In this document: piece after piece, positions 53,744 to 63,900 of the stretch
Layout of the letters: every line of letters starts with the position of its first letter
Numbering within the stretch: position 1 is the first letter of the stretch
DNA from: Cellulophaga tyrosinoxydans
Lineage (GTDB): Bacteria > Bacteroidota > Bacteroidia > Flavobacteriales > Flavobacteriaceae
DNA length: 64,000 bases
NCBI RefSeq assembly: GCF_900176415.1
Contig: NZ_FWXO01000001.1
Coordinates: forward strand, 294,086-358,085
Reading direction: 5' to 3'
Program-made: the position numbers and the translations under genes
Notes under the pieces: model-generated
Database searches by the model: none
The model's input: only the letters and a program-made list of their open reading frames with translations
Told to the model about the DNA's origin: nothing

Positions 53744-55573
53744 TTAATGATGCATTTCTTCTTCGTTCTCCTGCATAGGTACAGTTTGTGGAACGAAATC
53801 TTGCCCTGGAATTACATACTCACCATCTTCTCTTGTTTTGCTATAATCATAAGCCCAACGATGTACATGAGGTATTTCACCAGGCCAGTTACCATGTATA
53901 TGCTCGATAGGTGTAGTCCACTCTAAAGTATTAGATTTCCATGGGTTTTGAGGTCCTTTCTTACCATAGAAAATACTACTAATAAAATTATAAACGAATA
54001 TTAATTGTGCAAAAGCAGCAATAATTGCGAACATAGTAATTAATATTTGAACATCTGTCAATTCATCGAACATTGGAAACGCAGTATTCTGATAATATCT
54101 TCTAGGAACACCTGCCATACCCACAAAATGCATTGGGAAAAATACCCCATAAGCACAAACCGCTGTTATCCAAAAGTGAACATAACCTAAATTCTTATTC
54201 ATCATTCTACCGTAAAACATTTTAGGAAACCAATGATAAACACCAGCAAATAAACCGTAAAGTGCAGAAATACCCATTACTAAATGGAAGTGTGCTACTA
54301 CGAAATACGTATCATGAACGTTAATATCTAAAGTACTATCTCCTAATATAATTCCAGTTAAACCACCACTAATAAAAGTAGATACCAATCCAATAGAAAA
54401 TAACATCCCCGGATTTAATTGCAAGTTACCCTTCCACAAGGTAGTTATATAGTTAAATGCCTTTACTGCAGATGGTATTGCAATTAATAGGGTTGTAAAT
54501 GTAAATACAGATCCTAAAAATGGATTCATACCAGAAATAAACATATGGTGACCCCAAACTATGGTAGATAAAAACGCAATTGCTATTATCGACGCAATCA
54601 TTGCTCTATAACCGAAAATAGGTTTACGAGCATTAGTAGACATTACTTCAGAAGTAATACCCAACGCAGGTAATAATACAATGTATACTTCAGGGTGGCC
54701 TAAAAACCAGAATAAATGTTCGTATAATACTGGCGATCCACCTTGGTAATGTAAAACTTCACCTTGAATAAAAATATCTGAAAGGAAAAATGAGGTTCCA
54801 AAACTTCTATCCATTATCAGCAACAATGCAGCTGACAATAATACCGGGAAGGAAATTACCCCGATAACTGCAGTTACAAAAAATGCCCAAATAGTTAAAG
54901 GCAATCTTGTCATAGACATACCCTTTGTTCTAAGGTTGATAACAGTTACAATGTAATTTAATGAACCTAATAAAGAAGATGCAATAAATATAGCCATAGA
55001 AACTAACCACAATGTCATACCCATTCCAGATCCAGGTTGTGCCATTGGCAATGCACTTAATGGAGGATATACTGTCCAACCTGCAGCAGCTGGTCCCGCT
55101 TCAACAAATAATGAAAATAGCATTATTATAGAAGATAAGAAAAACAACCAATAGGAAACCATGTTTAGGAAACCGGATGCCATATCACGTGCACCAATCT
55201 GTAATGGAATTAAGAGGTTACTAAACGTACCACTTAATCCTGCGGTTAATACAAAGAATACCATTATGGTACCATGTATGGTAACCAATGCTAAATAAAT
55301 ATCAGCATCCATAACTCCATCAGGAGCCCATTTTCCAAGCAATGCTTCGAATACTGGAAAAGACTCTCCTGGCCAAGCTAATTGCATTCTAAATAAAATA
55401 GACATGGCAATACCAATAGCTCCCATAATCAAACCAGTAATTAAATACTGCTTTGAAATCATTTTATGATCTTGACTAAAAATATATTTAGTTACAAAAG
55501 TCTCTTTGTGATGATGATGTCCATGATCGTCATTTGAATGATCATCTACGTGTGCATGTGCTGTTGCTGACAT
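53744..55573 (-). CDS. ctaD: Cytochrome c oxidase subunit I
   Basis: 609 aa catalytic subunit with 12 or more membrane helices, reducing O2 to water at heme a3/CuB. Heme and copper ligands are visible in LVTIHGTIMVF, FWFLGHPEVYIVLLP (CuB His and the cross-linked Tyr), VWGHHMFISG and HDTYFVVAHFHLVMG. The N-terminus has an unusual His-rich cytosolic stretch (eight His within residues 6-22) before the first helix. It lies 46 nt after coxB, at the end of the alternative complex III operon. Confidence 0.98.
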   Translation of the reverse strand: MSATAHAHVDDHSNDDHGHHHHKETFVTKYIFSQDHKMISKQYLITGLIMGAIGIAMSILFRMQLAWPGESFPVFEALLGKWAPDGVMDADIYLALVTIHGTIMVFFVLTAGLSGTFSNLLIPLQIGARDMASGFLNMVSYWLFFLSSIIMLFSLFVEAGPAAAGWTVYPPLSALPMAQPGSGMGMTLWLVSMAIFIASSLLGSLNYIVTVINLRTKGMSMTRLPLTIWAFFVTAVIGVISFPVLLSAALLLIMDRSFGTSFFLSDIFIQGEVLHYQGGSPVLYEHLFWFLGHPEVYIVLLPALGITSEVMSTNARKPIFGYRAMIASIIAIAFLSTIVWGHHMFISGMNPFLGSVFTFTTLLIAIPSAVKAFNYITTLWKGNLQLNPGMLFSIGLVSTFISGGLTGIILGDSTLDINVHDTYFVVAHFHLVMGISALYGLFAGVYHWFPKMFYGRMMNKNLGYVHFWITAVCAYGVFFPMHFVGMAGVPRRYYQNTAFPMFDELTDVQILITMFAIIAAFAQLIFVYNFISSIFYGKKGPQNPWKSNTLEWTTPIEHIHGNWPGEIPHVHRWAYDYSKTREDGEYVIPGQDFVPQTVPMQENEEEMHH

Positions 55574-55619
55574 AATCGAAATCTTATTTTTTTATATTAA
55601 TTTTCTTTAATAGCCTAAT

Positions 55620-56681
55620 TTACTGTGCCGAAGCCAACATAGTTTTACCAAAAGTCTGTTGTTCAGCAATCCATTTGTTGTATTCCTCTTCGGTTTCTAC
55701 TATAATTTTCATCTGCATATTGTAGTGAGATTTACCACAAATTTTGTTACATAGTAGAATGTAATCAAACTGCCATGGATCCGAATTATCCTCACCCTTT
55801 GCAGCTCTTTCTGCTCTAATTGCATTAGTTCTCTTAACTTTCTCCATTACATCAGGATTTTGACGCATCTCTTCTGTAGTATATATTGGTGTATAAGAAA
55901 ACTCAGTTATCATACCTGGAACGCAATTCATTTGTGCTCTAAAATGTGGCATATAAGCGGAATGCAAAACATCTTGTGAACGCATCTTAAAATTAACTTT
56001 TCTACCTACTGGCAAATGCAATTCTTTAACTATAATATCATCTGTAGCATTAGGATCAGCTTCATCTAAACCTAATACGTTTGCTCTATCGATATCGATC
56101 ATTCTCACATTAGCATCGCCTAAAACATTGTCCTCACCACCATATCTAGCAGTCCAATTAAATTGTTGTGCATATAATTCAACAATTAATGGATCGTCTT
56201 CATCATTTACATCCATGATGTTCGTCCAAGTATAAAGACCCCATAATATTAATCCAGCTAATACAACAACAGGAATAATGGTCCAAATGAACTCTAAACG
56301 ATCATTGTCTGCATAGAATAATGCTTTTTTACCTTTTTCACCTCTGTACTTATAACCAAAATAGTGTAATAATGCTTGCGTTAGGGTTTGAACAATAAAA
56401 ATAATCACAAACGACCAAAGCATTAAACTATCATATTCTGCCCCGTGTTCTGACGCAGCTTCAGGTAGTAACATTTTTGAATATTTCCAGAAACTAAAAA
56501 TAGTAATCCCGTAAATAAATATTAAAAAAGCAAATAGTAAATATCCATTATACTTATTATCCTTATCGGTAGCTACTTCTGAATTATCTGATTTTATCTG
56601 CGACAATTCAAAAATTTTGGTCATTTGCCAAATAGCAATTGCCACTAATACTAAAACAGCTATAATTAAAAATGCAGTCAT
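55620..56681 (-). CDS. coxB: Cytochrome c oxidase subunit II
   Basis: 353 aa. An extra N-terminal helix (about 2-20) comes first, then the two usual membrane hairpins (about 47-66 and 87-107, with another near 132-152), followed by the periplasmic cupredoxin domain. The CuA site is intact: CNKICGKSHYNM (Cys311, Cys315, His319, Met322), together with the upstream His in DVLHSAYMPHFR. No fused cytochrome c domain, so it is aa3-type rather than caa3. The nearby monoheme ActE would be the electron donor. It lies 26 nt downstream of actF. Confidence 0.97.
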   Translation of the reverse strand: MTAFLIIAVLVLVAIAIWQMTKIFELSQIKSDNSEVATDKDNKYNGYLLFAFLIFIYGITIFSFWKYSKMLLPEAASEHGAEYDSLMLWSFVIIFIVQTLTQALLHYFGYKYRGEKGKKALFYADNDRLEFIWTIIPVVVLAGLILWGLYTWTNIMDVNDEDDPLIVELYAQQFNWTARYGGEDNVLGDANVRMIDIDRANVLGLDEADPNATDDIIVKELHLPVGRKVNFKMRSQDVLHSAYMPHFRAQMNCVPGMITEFSYTPIYTTEEMRQNPDVMEKVKRTNAIRAERAAKGEDNSDPWQFDYILLCNKICGKSHYNMQMKIIVETEEEYNKWIAEQQTFGKTMLASAQ

Positions 56682-56707
56682 TTTATGATTTAATGTTATA
56701 TTTTATA

Positions 56708-58045
56708 CTAGTAATGAAAATTCTTACTCTCTTCAATAAACGGATTTCGCTTAGGCTGTAAAGGTGCTTTTGAAAGCGCTCTAAATACCCAGAATATAAA
56801 TAACCCAGCGAAAAATAATATTGATCCTATTTCTGGTATACCAATGTACCATTGATCACCAACAGTTGATGGCATAATTGCATTAAATATGTCTAAATAA
56901 TGCCCTGCTAAAATTACAATCCCAGCCATTATTACAAACCAATTTACTCTTTTGAAATCACTGTTCATTAATAATAATACTGGAAACAAAAAGTTCATAG
57001 CTATCATCCCAAAGAAAGGCAATTTAAAATCTGCAATTCTGGTTACATAATAGGTTACTTCTTCAGGAATATCAGAATACCAAATTAACATAAACTGAGA
57101 GAACCATAAATATGTCCAGAATATACTAATACCGAACATAAATTTAGCCAAATCATGTATGTGGCTATTATTAACATCTTGCAATAAGCCTTTTGATTTC
57201 AAGTAAATAGTTACCATAGCAATTACAGTAATTCCTGACACAAACATACTTGCAAAAATATACCAGCCAAATAAAGTACTAAACCAGTGTGGGTCAACAC
57301 TCATAATCCAGTCCCAAGACATCATAGATTCTGTTACTAAGTAGAATACTAAAAATCCAGCAGACCATCTAAAATTCTTTTTAAAGTTAGAATCATCTGT
57401 TGCTTCATCTTGAGCTAGTGATAGTTTTCTTGAATATTCTCTATAAAAAATCCATCCAGCTAAAAATATAGCTGCTCTAATTAAAAAGAACGTACCATTT
57501 AAAAATCCAGCCTTTCCTTGCAACAATTTGTCATGAGCAACAACTTCAGGATCCATCCAAACAAAAAGATGATTCATATGCGCTACAGACAATGCAAGAA
57601 TTACGAAAACAATAATTCCGCCTGGCACAAGATAAGCTGTAATGCCCTCCATTACTCTAAACAATAAAGGAGACCAACCCGCTTGAGCAGCTCTTTGAAT
57701 TGCATAAAACGCTAGAACACCTAAGGAAATCATAAAGAAAAAGAACGCAGCAACGTATAACGCCGCCCACGGCTTATTCTGTAATTGATGTAATAAATGT
57801 TCGTCATGTGAAGCATCGTGAGATTCGCCATGTGCCTCTGAAACTCCATGAGCATTAGCAGTAGTTTCATGATGACTTGTTTCAGCCGCATGACCTCCAC
57901 CGTGACCATCTTCATGACTAGCAACAATTGCTTTAGCTTCTTCAACGGTACCAGGCATTGAAACAAATCCTATACCGATACCAATGACACCAAGAACCAT
58001 TAATACAATTGAAGCAATTTTTAATCTATTTGAAATAGTGTACAT
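56708..58045 (-). CDS. actF: Alternative complex III subunit ActF
   Basis: 445 aa quinol:cytochrome c oxidoreductase membrane subunit with about ten helices, paralogous to ActC/NrfD-type proteins. Family segments are RVMEGITAYLVPGGIIVFVI, AGWIFYREYSRKLSLAQDEA and SMMSWDWIMSVDPHWFSTLF. Between helix 1 (about 9-28) and helix 2 (about 92-116) is a loop with eleven histidines (44-86). It follows actE by 16 nt. Confidence 0.94.
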   Translation of the reverse strand: MYTISNRLKIASIVLMVLGVIGIGIGFVSMPGTVEEAKAIVASHEDGHGGGHAAETSHHETTANAHGVSEAHGESHDASHDEHLLHQLQNKPWAALYVAAFFFFMISLGVLAFYAIQRAAQAGWSPLLFRVMEGITAYLVPGGIIVFVILALSVAHMNHLFVWMDPEVVAHDKLLQGKAGFLNGTFFLIRAAIFLAGWIFYREYSRKLSLAQDEATDDSNFKKNFRWSAGFLVFYLVTESMMSWDWIMSVDPHWFSTLFGWYIFASMFVSGITVIAMVTIYLKSKGLLQDVNNSHIHDLAKFMFGISIFWTYLWFSQFMLIWYSDIPEEVTYYVTRIADFKLPFFGMIAMNFLFPVLLLMNSDFKRVNWFVIMAGIVILAGHYLDIFNAIMPSTVGDQWYIGIPEIGSILFFAGLFIFWVFRALSKAPLQPKRNPFIEESKNFHY

Positions 58046-58061
58046 ATCTAAAATCTATGTA

Positions 58062-58622
58062 TTATTTAGTTAAATCTTGTTTTAATTTCATCACGTATTC
58101 TGATACTTGCCAACGCTCTTCTTCGTTTAATTGATTTGCGTAAGATCCCATAGAGTTCAGTCCGTAATAAATTGTATGGTATGTGCTACCCACAGTGATA
58201 TTTCTACCAACATCAGAGTAGTTTGGCACCCCTAATATTTTCTCACGACTTACTAAGTTACCATTACCATCACCCTTAGAGCCATGACAAATTCCACAAT
58301 AAATAGTGTACAATTCCGCACCTACAGCCAAATTTGCTTCAGTGTTTAACGAATCTAATGGGCTTAACTGCAACCTTGCAAGTTCTTTACCCTCAGGTCC
58401 ATTTGCAAATTTGTAAGGCATTTTGCCTCTTGCAATGGTATTTTCAACTGGTATACCAGCTTCCATCCCGCTTGGCAAAAAATCTACTTTTTGATAGGTC
58501 TCGTAACCCACTGATTCATACATATTTGGCATGTACTGATAATTTTTACCATTCTTGTCTGCACAAGAAGTAAAAGACACCATAACCAAAACGATAACTA
58601 AAATTTTTATAAAACTCTTCAT
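58062..58622 (-). CDS. actE: Alternative complex III monoheme cytochrome c ActE
   Basis: 186 aa lipoprotein (Cys20 in SFTSC). One c-type heme motif CGICH (Cys109-His113) and the distal Met in YYGLNSMGSYANQL. It passes electrons from the complex to the oxidase. The start ATG is at 58622, 12 nt after actD stops. Confidence 0.96.
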   Translation of the reverse strand: MKSFIKILVIVLVMVSFTSCADKNGKNYQYMPNMYESVGYETYQKVDFLPSGMEAGIPVENTIARGKMPYKFANGPEGKELARLQLSPLDSLNTEANLAVGAELYTIYCGICHGSKGDGNGNLVSREKILGVPNYSDVGRNITVGSTYHTIYYGLNSMGSYANQLNEEERWQVSEYVMKLKQDLTK

Positions 58623-58634
58623 ATCTTTTTTTGA

Positions 58635-59156
58635 CTACTTTTCTGCAATATTTATTTCAACTGCCCCTGTTTCTGATAATAACTTAATTAGTTCATCCTC
58701 ATTATCATGAATTTCAATTTCCATTAGAAAATGATCATCAGTTGTTCTTTTATCAGGATTCTCAGCTTCCTTGAATGGCCATAATCGACTTCTCATATAA
58801 AAAGTAATAACCATTAAGTGAGCAGCAAAAAACACCGTCAACTCAAACATAATAGGAACAAATGCAGGCATATTTTCTAGGTAGCTAAAGCTTGGTTTAC
58901 CTCCAATATCTTGCGGCCAATCCTCAATCATAATAAAATTCATCATGACAATTGCAACGGTTAAACCAACGCAACCATACATAAATGATGTAATTGCGAT
59001 TCTTGTTGGAGCGATACCCATTGCTTTGTCTAGTCCGTGAACTGGAAAAGGACAATAGACTTCCTCTATATGATGTTTAGCCTGTCTTACTTTTTTTACA
59101 GCGTGCATTAAAACATCATCATCTGTATAAAGTGCATGTATAACTTTAGATGCCAT
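58635..59156 (-). CDS. actD: Alternative complex III subunit ActD (DUF3341)
   Basis: 173 aa with a cytoplasmic N-terminal domain (KVIHALYTDDDVLMHAVKKV; EEVYCPFPVHGLDKAMGI) and two membrane helices (about 55-77 and 97-120). This is the DUF3341 family, a fixed ACIII subunit. It starts 2 nt after actC stops. Confidence 0.95.
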   Translation of the reverse strand: MASKVIHALYTDDDVLMHAVKKVRQAKHHIEEVYCPFPVHGLDKAMGIAPTRIAITSFMYGCVGLTVAIVMMNFIMIEDWPQDIGGKPSFSYLENMPAFVPIMFELTVFFAAHLMVITFYMRSRLWPFKEAENPDKRTTDDHFLMEIEIHDNEDELIKLLSETGAVEINIAEK

Positions 59157-59158
59157 AT

Positions 59159-60925
59159 CTACTTATTGTTATTTAAAATCTTAGCTTGACCTGCCCAATC
59201 GTCTCTTAATGCTCTTCCAGGGAATGAACCAGTAATAGAATCCAACAAATCATATTCTTTTTCAGTCATTTTACTCACTTGAGAAAACTTATAAATTCCA
59301 ATTTGGTTTAAAGTTTTTTCCATTTGTGGGCCGATACCTTTTACTTGTTTTAAATCATCTGCAGTATCAGTAGCGGCATTAAAGACACCTAAAGTGCCTA
59401 ATAATGAAGAAACCTTAGCAGAACTATCTTCAGCAACTTTTTCAGGCTTCGTATTATCATTTACAGATGTATTATCCGAAGCTTTCTTTACACCTCTATT
59501 AATTGCACTTGCAGGAGTTGGGATTATTTCATAACCAGGTTTACCTGCTTCACGCAATTTTTTATATTTCTCTCCAGATGCTTTCATGATGGTTTTAACC
59601 TCCGCTTGAGCAATTACCGGGAATGTTCTAGAATATAATAAGAATAACACAAAGAAAAATCCTATAGTTCCGATAAATATTCCAATATCAACAAATGTTG
59701 GTGAAAACATTGTCCAAGAAGATGGCAAATAATCACGGTGTAATGATGTTACGATAATTACGAAACGCTCAAACCACATTCCAATATTTACGACAATAGA
59801 AATAAAGAAAGAGAACATAATACTAGTACGTAATTTTTTAGACCACATAAATTGTGGAGAAAACACGTTGCAAGTCATCATTGACCAATAAGCCCAAGCA
59901 TATGGTCCTGTTGCTCTATTCAAGAAAGCATATTGTTCATATTCTACTCCAGAATACCATGCCATGAATAATTCTGTAATATAAGCACAACCTACAATGG
60001 AACCTGTTAACATAATTACTATGTTCATAAGCTCAATATGTTGTACGGTAATATAATCTTCTAGATTACAAACTTTACGCATAATAATAAGTAAAGTATT
60101 AACCATTGCGAAACCAGAGAAAATAGCTCCTGCAACGAAGTATGGTGGGAAAATTGTAGTATGCCAACCTGGAATTACCGATGTTGCGAAATCGAAAGAT
60201 ACAATAGTGTGCACAGAAAGTACAAGTGGTGTTGCCAATCCTGCTAATACTAATGATACTTCTTCGAAACGTTGCCAATCTTTAGCACGACCTGTCCAAC
60301 CAAAACTTAACAAACTATATATTTTCTTCTGAAAAGGCTTAACAGCTCTATCACGAATCATAGCAAAATCTGGCAAAAGACCAGTCCACCAGAAAACTAA
60401 TGATACCGATAAATAGGTTGATATCGCAAAAACGTCCCAAAGTAAAGGGGAGTTAAAGTTTACCCAAAGGGAACCAAATTGGTTAGGAATTGGTAATACC
60501 CAATAAGCCAACCAAGGACGACCCATGTGAATAATTGGAAATAATCCTGCTTGAACAACAGAGAAAATTGTCATTGCCTCCGCAGAACGGTTAATAGCCA
60601 TTCTCCATTTTTGACGGAATAATAGCAATACCGCTGAAATTAATGTTCCAGCATGCCCGATACCTACCCACCAAACAAAGTTAGTAATATCCCATGCCCA
60701 TCCAACTGTTTTATTTAATCCCCAAGTTCCAATACCAGTAGATATCGTGTAAATTATACAACCAATACCCCAAAGGAATGCTACTAATGCTATTGAAAAA
60801 ACAATCCACCATTGTTTATTTGCTCTTCCTTCAACTGGACGAGCAATATCCACAGAAATGTCATGGTAGCTTTTATCTCCAAGTACTAGTGGTTTTCTTA
60901 TAGGTGCTTCGTAATGCGACGCCAT
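59159..60925 (-). CDS. actC: Alternative complex III subunit ActC with C-terminal helix-hairpin-helix extension
   Basis: 588 aa. Residues about 1-445 are the NrfD/PsrC-like quinol-binding membrane subunit with about ten helices (for example TNFVWWVGIGHAGTLISAVL and SIVVNIGMWFERFVIIVTSL). A flexible linker (about 445-522) then leads to a compact helix-hairpin-helix-like domain (about 524-584) with DLKQVKGIGPQMEKTLNQIG and SFPGRALRDDWAGQAKIL. That tail is foreign to the NrfD fold and resembles the GIGP domains of other Bacteroidota proteins. Reading frame and base composition are continuous, so it looks like a true fusion. Confidence 0.95.
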   Translation of the reverse strand: MASHYEAPIRKPLVLGDKSYHDISVDIARPVEGRANKQWWIVFSIALVAFLWGIGCIIYTISTGIGTWGLNKTVGWAWDITNFVWWVGIGHAGTLISAVLLLFRQKWRMAINRSAEAMTIFSVVQAGLFPIIHMGRPWLAYWVLPIPNQFGSLWVNFNSPLLWDVFAISTYLSVSLVFWWTGLLPDFAMIRDRAVKPFQKKIYSLLSFGWTGRAKDWQRFEEVSLVLAGLATPLVLSVHTIVSFDFATSVIPGWHTTIFPPYFVAGAIFSGFAMVNTLLIIMRKVCNLEDYITVQHIELMNIVIMLTGSIVGCAYITELFMAWYSGVEYEQYAFLNRATGPYAWAYWSMMTCNVFSPQFMWSKKLRTSIMFSFFISIVVNIGMWFERFVIIVTSLHRDYLPSSWTMFSPTFVDIGIFIGTIGFFFVLFLLYSRTFPVIAQAEVKTIMKASGEKYKKLREAGKPGYEIIPTPASAINRGVKKASDNTSVNDNTKPEKVAEDSSAKVSSLLGTLGVFNAATDTADDLKQVKGIGPQMEKTLNQIGIYKFSQVSKMTEKEYDLLDSITGSFPGRALRDDWAGQAKILNNNK

Positions 60926-60963
60926 ATTTTAAATTATAGTTACGTTGATCTTTTAAAAATTTT

Positions 60964-63900
60964 CTAAACTTCTTCTGTATTTCTCACCTTAACATGATAG
61001 AATACATTTGGCTTGGTGCCTACATGCTCTAACAAGTGATACATACGGCTACTCTCTTTTAATTCTGCAATTTTGCTATCACCATCATTAACATCTCCAA
61101 AGACCATAGCACCACTACTACAAGCAGCAGAACAAGCGGTTTGGAATTCTCCATCCTTAACAACACGACCATCTCTTTTAGCATCAAGAATAGTTTTTTG
61201 TGTTTTTTGAATACACATAGAACATTTTTCCATAACACCTCTTGATCTAACAGTTACATCAGGATTAATAACCATTTTACCTAAGTCGTTATTCATATGA
61301 TAATCGAACTCATCATTGTTATTATACAAGAACCAGTTAAATCTACGTACTTTATATGGACAGTTGTTTGCACAATATCTTGTACCTACACATCTATTAT
61401 ATGCCATATGATTTTGACCTTGTCTACCATGTGATGTTGCAGCAACAGGACAAACAGTCTCACAAGGAGCATGATTACAATGTTGACACATTACAGGTTG
61501 GAATGCCACTTGAGGATTTACTGCTGGATCTTCTAATTCACCAAATCCACTTAGCGAACCTTTATCACCCGTTAAACCATCAAATTCATCTTTCTTAATA
61601 TTATCTTGCTCAAAAGTATCTTCCGAAGAATAATATCTATCAATACGCAACCAGTGCATATCTCTTGATTTTCTCACCTCTTCTTTACCTACAACAGGAA
61701 CGTTATTTTCAGCATGACAAGCTATAACACAAGCCCCACAACCAGTACAAGCATTTAAATCTATAGATAAATTAAAATGATGTCCTATAGAACGATCAAA
61801 ACTATCCCATAAATCTACTGAGGTCGCTAATACTTCTTGATGATCTAAAGACACCATTGGCTGAATATTCCATTCTGCCGCGTCTTTAGTATTAAATATT
61901 TCAAGGGTGGTTTCTTTAATAATATCACCTCTACCCATTAAAGTTTTATGCAATTGAACACATGCAAATTCGTGGTTACCTGCAACTTTTTCTATACTCA
62001 CATTCTGAGTAGCAGAAAAATCTTGATATAAAGGATATGCATTAACTCCAGTTTGCATTTCAGATTTCAATCCTTCTTTCTTACCATATCCGAATGAAAG
62101 ACCGATAGAACCTACTGCTTGACCTGGCTGGATAATTACAGGCACATTGCTAACAGAAACACCGTTTACAGTAACCTTAGCATAACTACCATCTAAACCA
62201 CCGTTGGCAACATTTTCATTTACAAATCCTAATTTTTCAGCATCTGCTTTAGAAACAGTTAGGTAGTTATCCCAAGATACACGAGTAATAGGATCTGGAA
62301 ATTCTTGTAACCAAGGATTATTCGCCATTTGGCCATCTCCCATTCCAGTTTTAGAATACAATACCAATTCCATACCAGATGTATCTGCACTTGCCAAACT
62401 GCGCAATGCAGAAGCAAGAGGAATCTCAGTTGTAGCAACAACTTCCTCTGTTTCTATTACAGAAGCAGCAGCCACAACAGGTACTGACTCCATAACAACA
62501 GCATCACTTACCGCATAAAACCCGTCATGCAATGCTTCATTCCAGTCACTAGAACCTAAAACATTAGCTGTCCACGTTTCTTTTATGTAATCATAATAAG
62601 TCTTATCAGAACCAATCCATTTTAATAATGATGTCTGAAACTGACGCGTATCAAATAATTCTTTTATAGCAGGCTGAATAAGAGCAAAATTACCTTTCTT
62701 CATTTGAACATCACCCCAAGATTCTAAATAATGAGGAGCTGCACCTACATATTGAGTAACAACACTTGTTTCATTTACATTTGAAGAAAATGATACAGAT
62801 AAACCTACATTCTTTAAACCTTCAGCAAAATCAGCTGCATTTGGCAAAGAGTACATCGGATTTACTCCATCCATAAGGATAGCTCCTACTCTACCTGCCT
62901 TCATCTCGGAAATTAAAGCATTTACCGCCTTTACATTTCCTTGACGTGTATATTTTGGAGCAGTAGCATCAAATGCTTTGCTTCCTAAAAATTCATTAAT
63001 TGCTAATACTACAGCTTGTGCGTTTTCATCATCCAAACCAGTGACTACCACTGCATTTGCACCTGCTTTTTTAATACTTGCAACAGCACTTTCCAACGCT
63101 TTTGCAACAGCATCACTCAATTCACCACCTACTGACGAATTGTTTAATTTAGCATATAAGTTCGCTAAAGCTACTTTTTGTTGACTAGGTTTTAATGGCA
63201 CCCTTTTATCCGCATTAGCTCCAGTTAAAGACATATTAGCTTCAAACTGAAAATGCTTGGACATTTTTCCATTCTGCGGCACTCTACCTTTAGAACAACC
63301 ACTATCATAACCACCACCTTGCCAATCTCCTAAAAAGTCAGCACCAAAAGAAACTATAACTTCAGCTTTTGAAAAATCATAATCAGCTAAAGCTCTTTCT
63401 CCGTATTTTGCTTGAAATGCATTTAAAGCAGCATCTTCAGAGATAGCATCATAAACCACATGATTTACATTGCCATAAACTTCTTTAAACTCATTTACCA
63501 ACCTTGCAGTTGATGGACTAGCATAGGTTTGTGTTAAAACAGCAATTTGTTTACCAGAATTTTTAGCAGCTTCTAATCCTTTTTTAACAGCCGCATCTAG
63601 ACCACTCCATTCAATAGACTCACCATTAAAGGTCGGCCCTTGTAAACGAGTACTGTCGTATAAATTTAAAACAGATGCATTAACACGTGCATTTGCACTT
63701 GCATTAATCTTAGCATCGGTATTATTGTGAATAGAGATAGGACGACCTTCTCTAGTTCTTACCAAAACACTAGCAAAATCGAATCCGTTTGCTATTGTAG
63801 TTGCATAATGATTTGCCACACCAGGAATAATACTTTCTGGTTGAACAACATAAGGAATAGATTTAACTACTGGTCCTTCACAAGCTGCTAAAGTTGCGGC

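Noticed and set aside
57730-57966. Open frame in a second minus-strand frame of actF
   Set aside because: It arises from the His-rich repeat region read in another frame; low-complexity Met/Leu translation and no start context.
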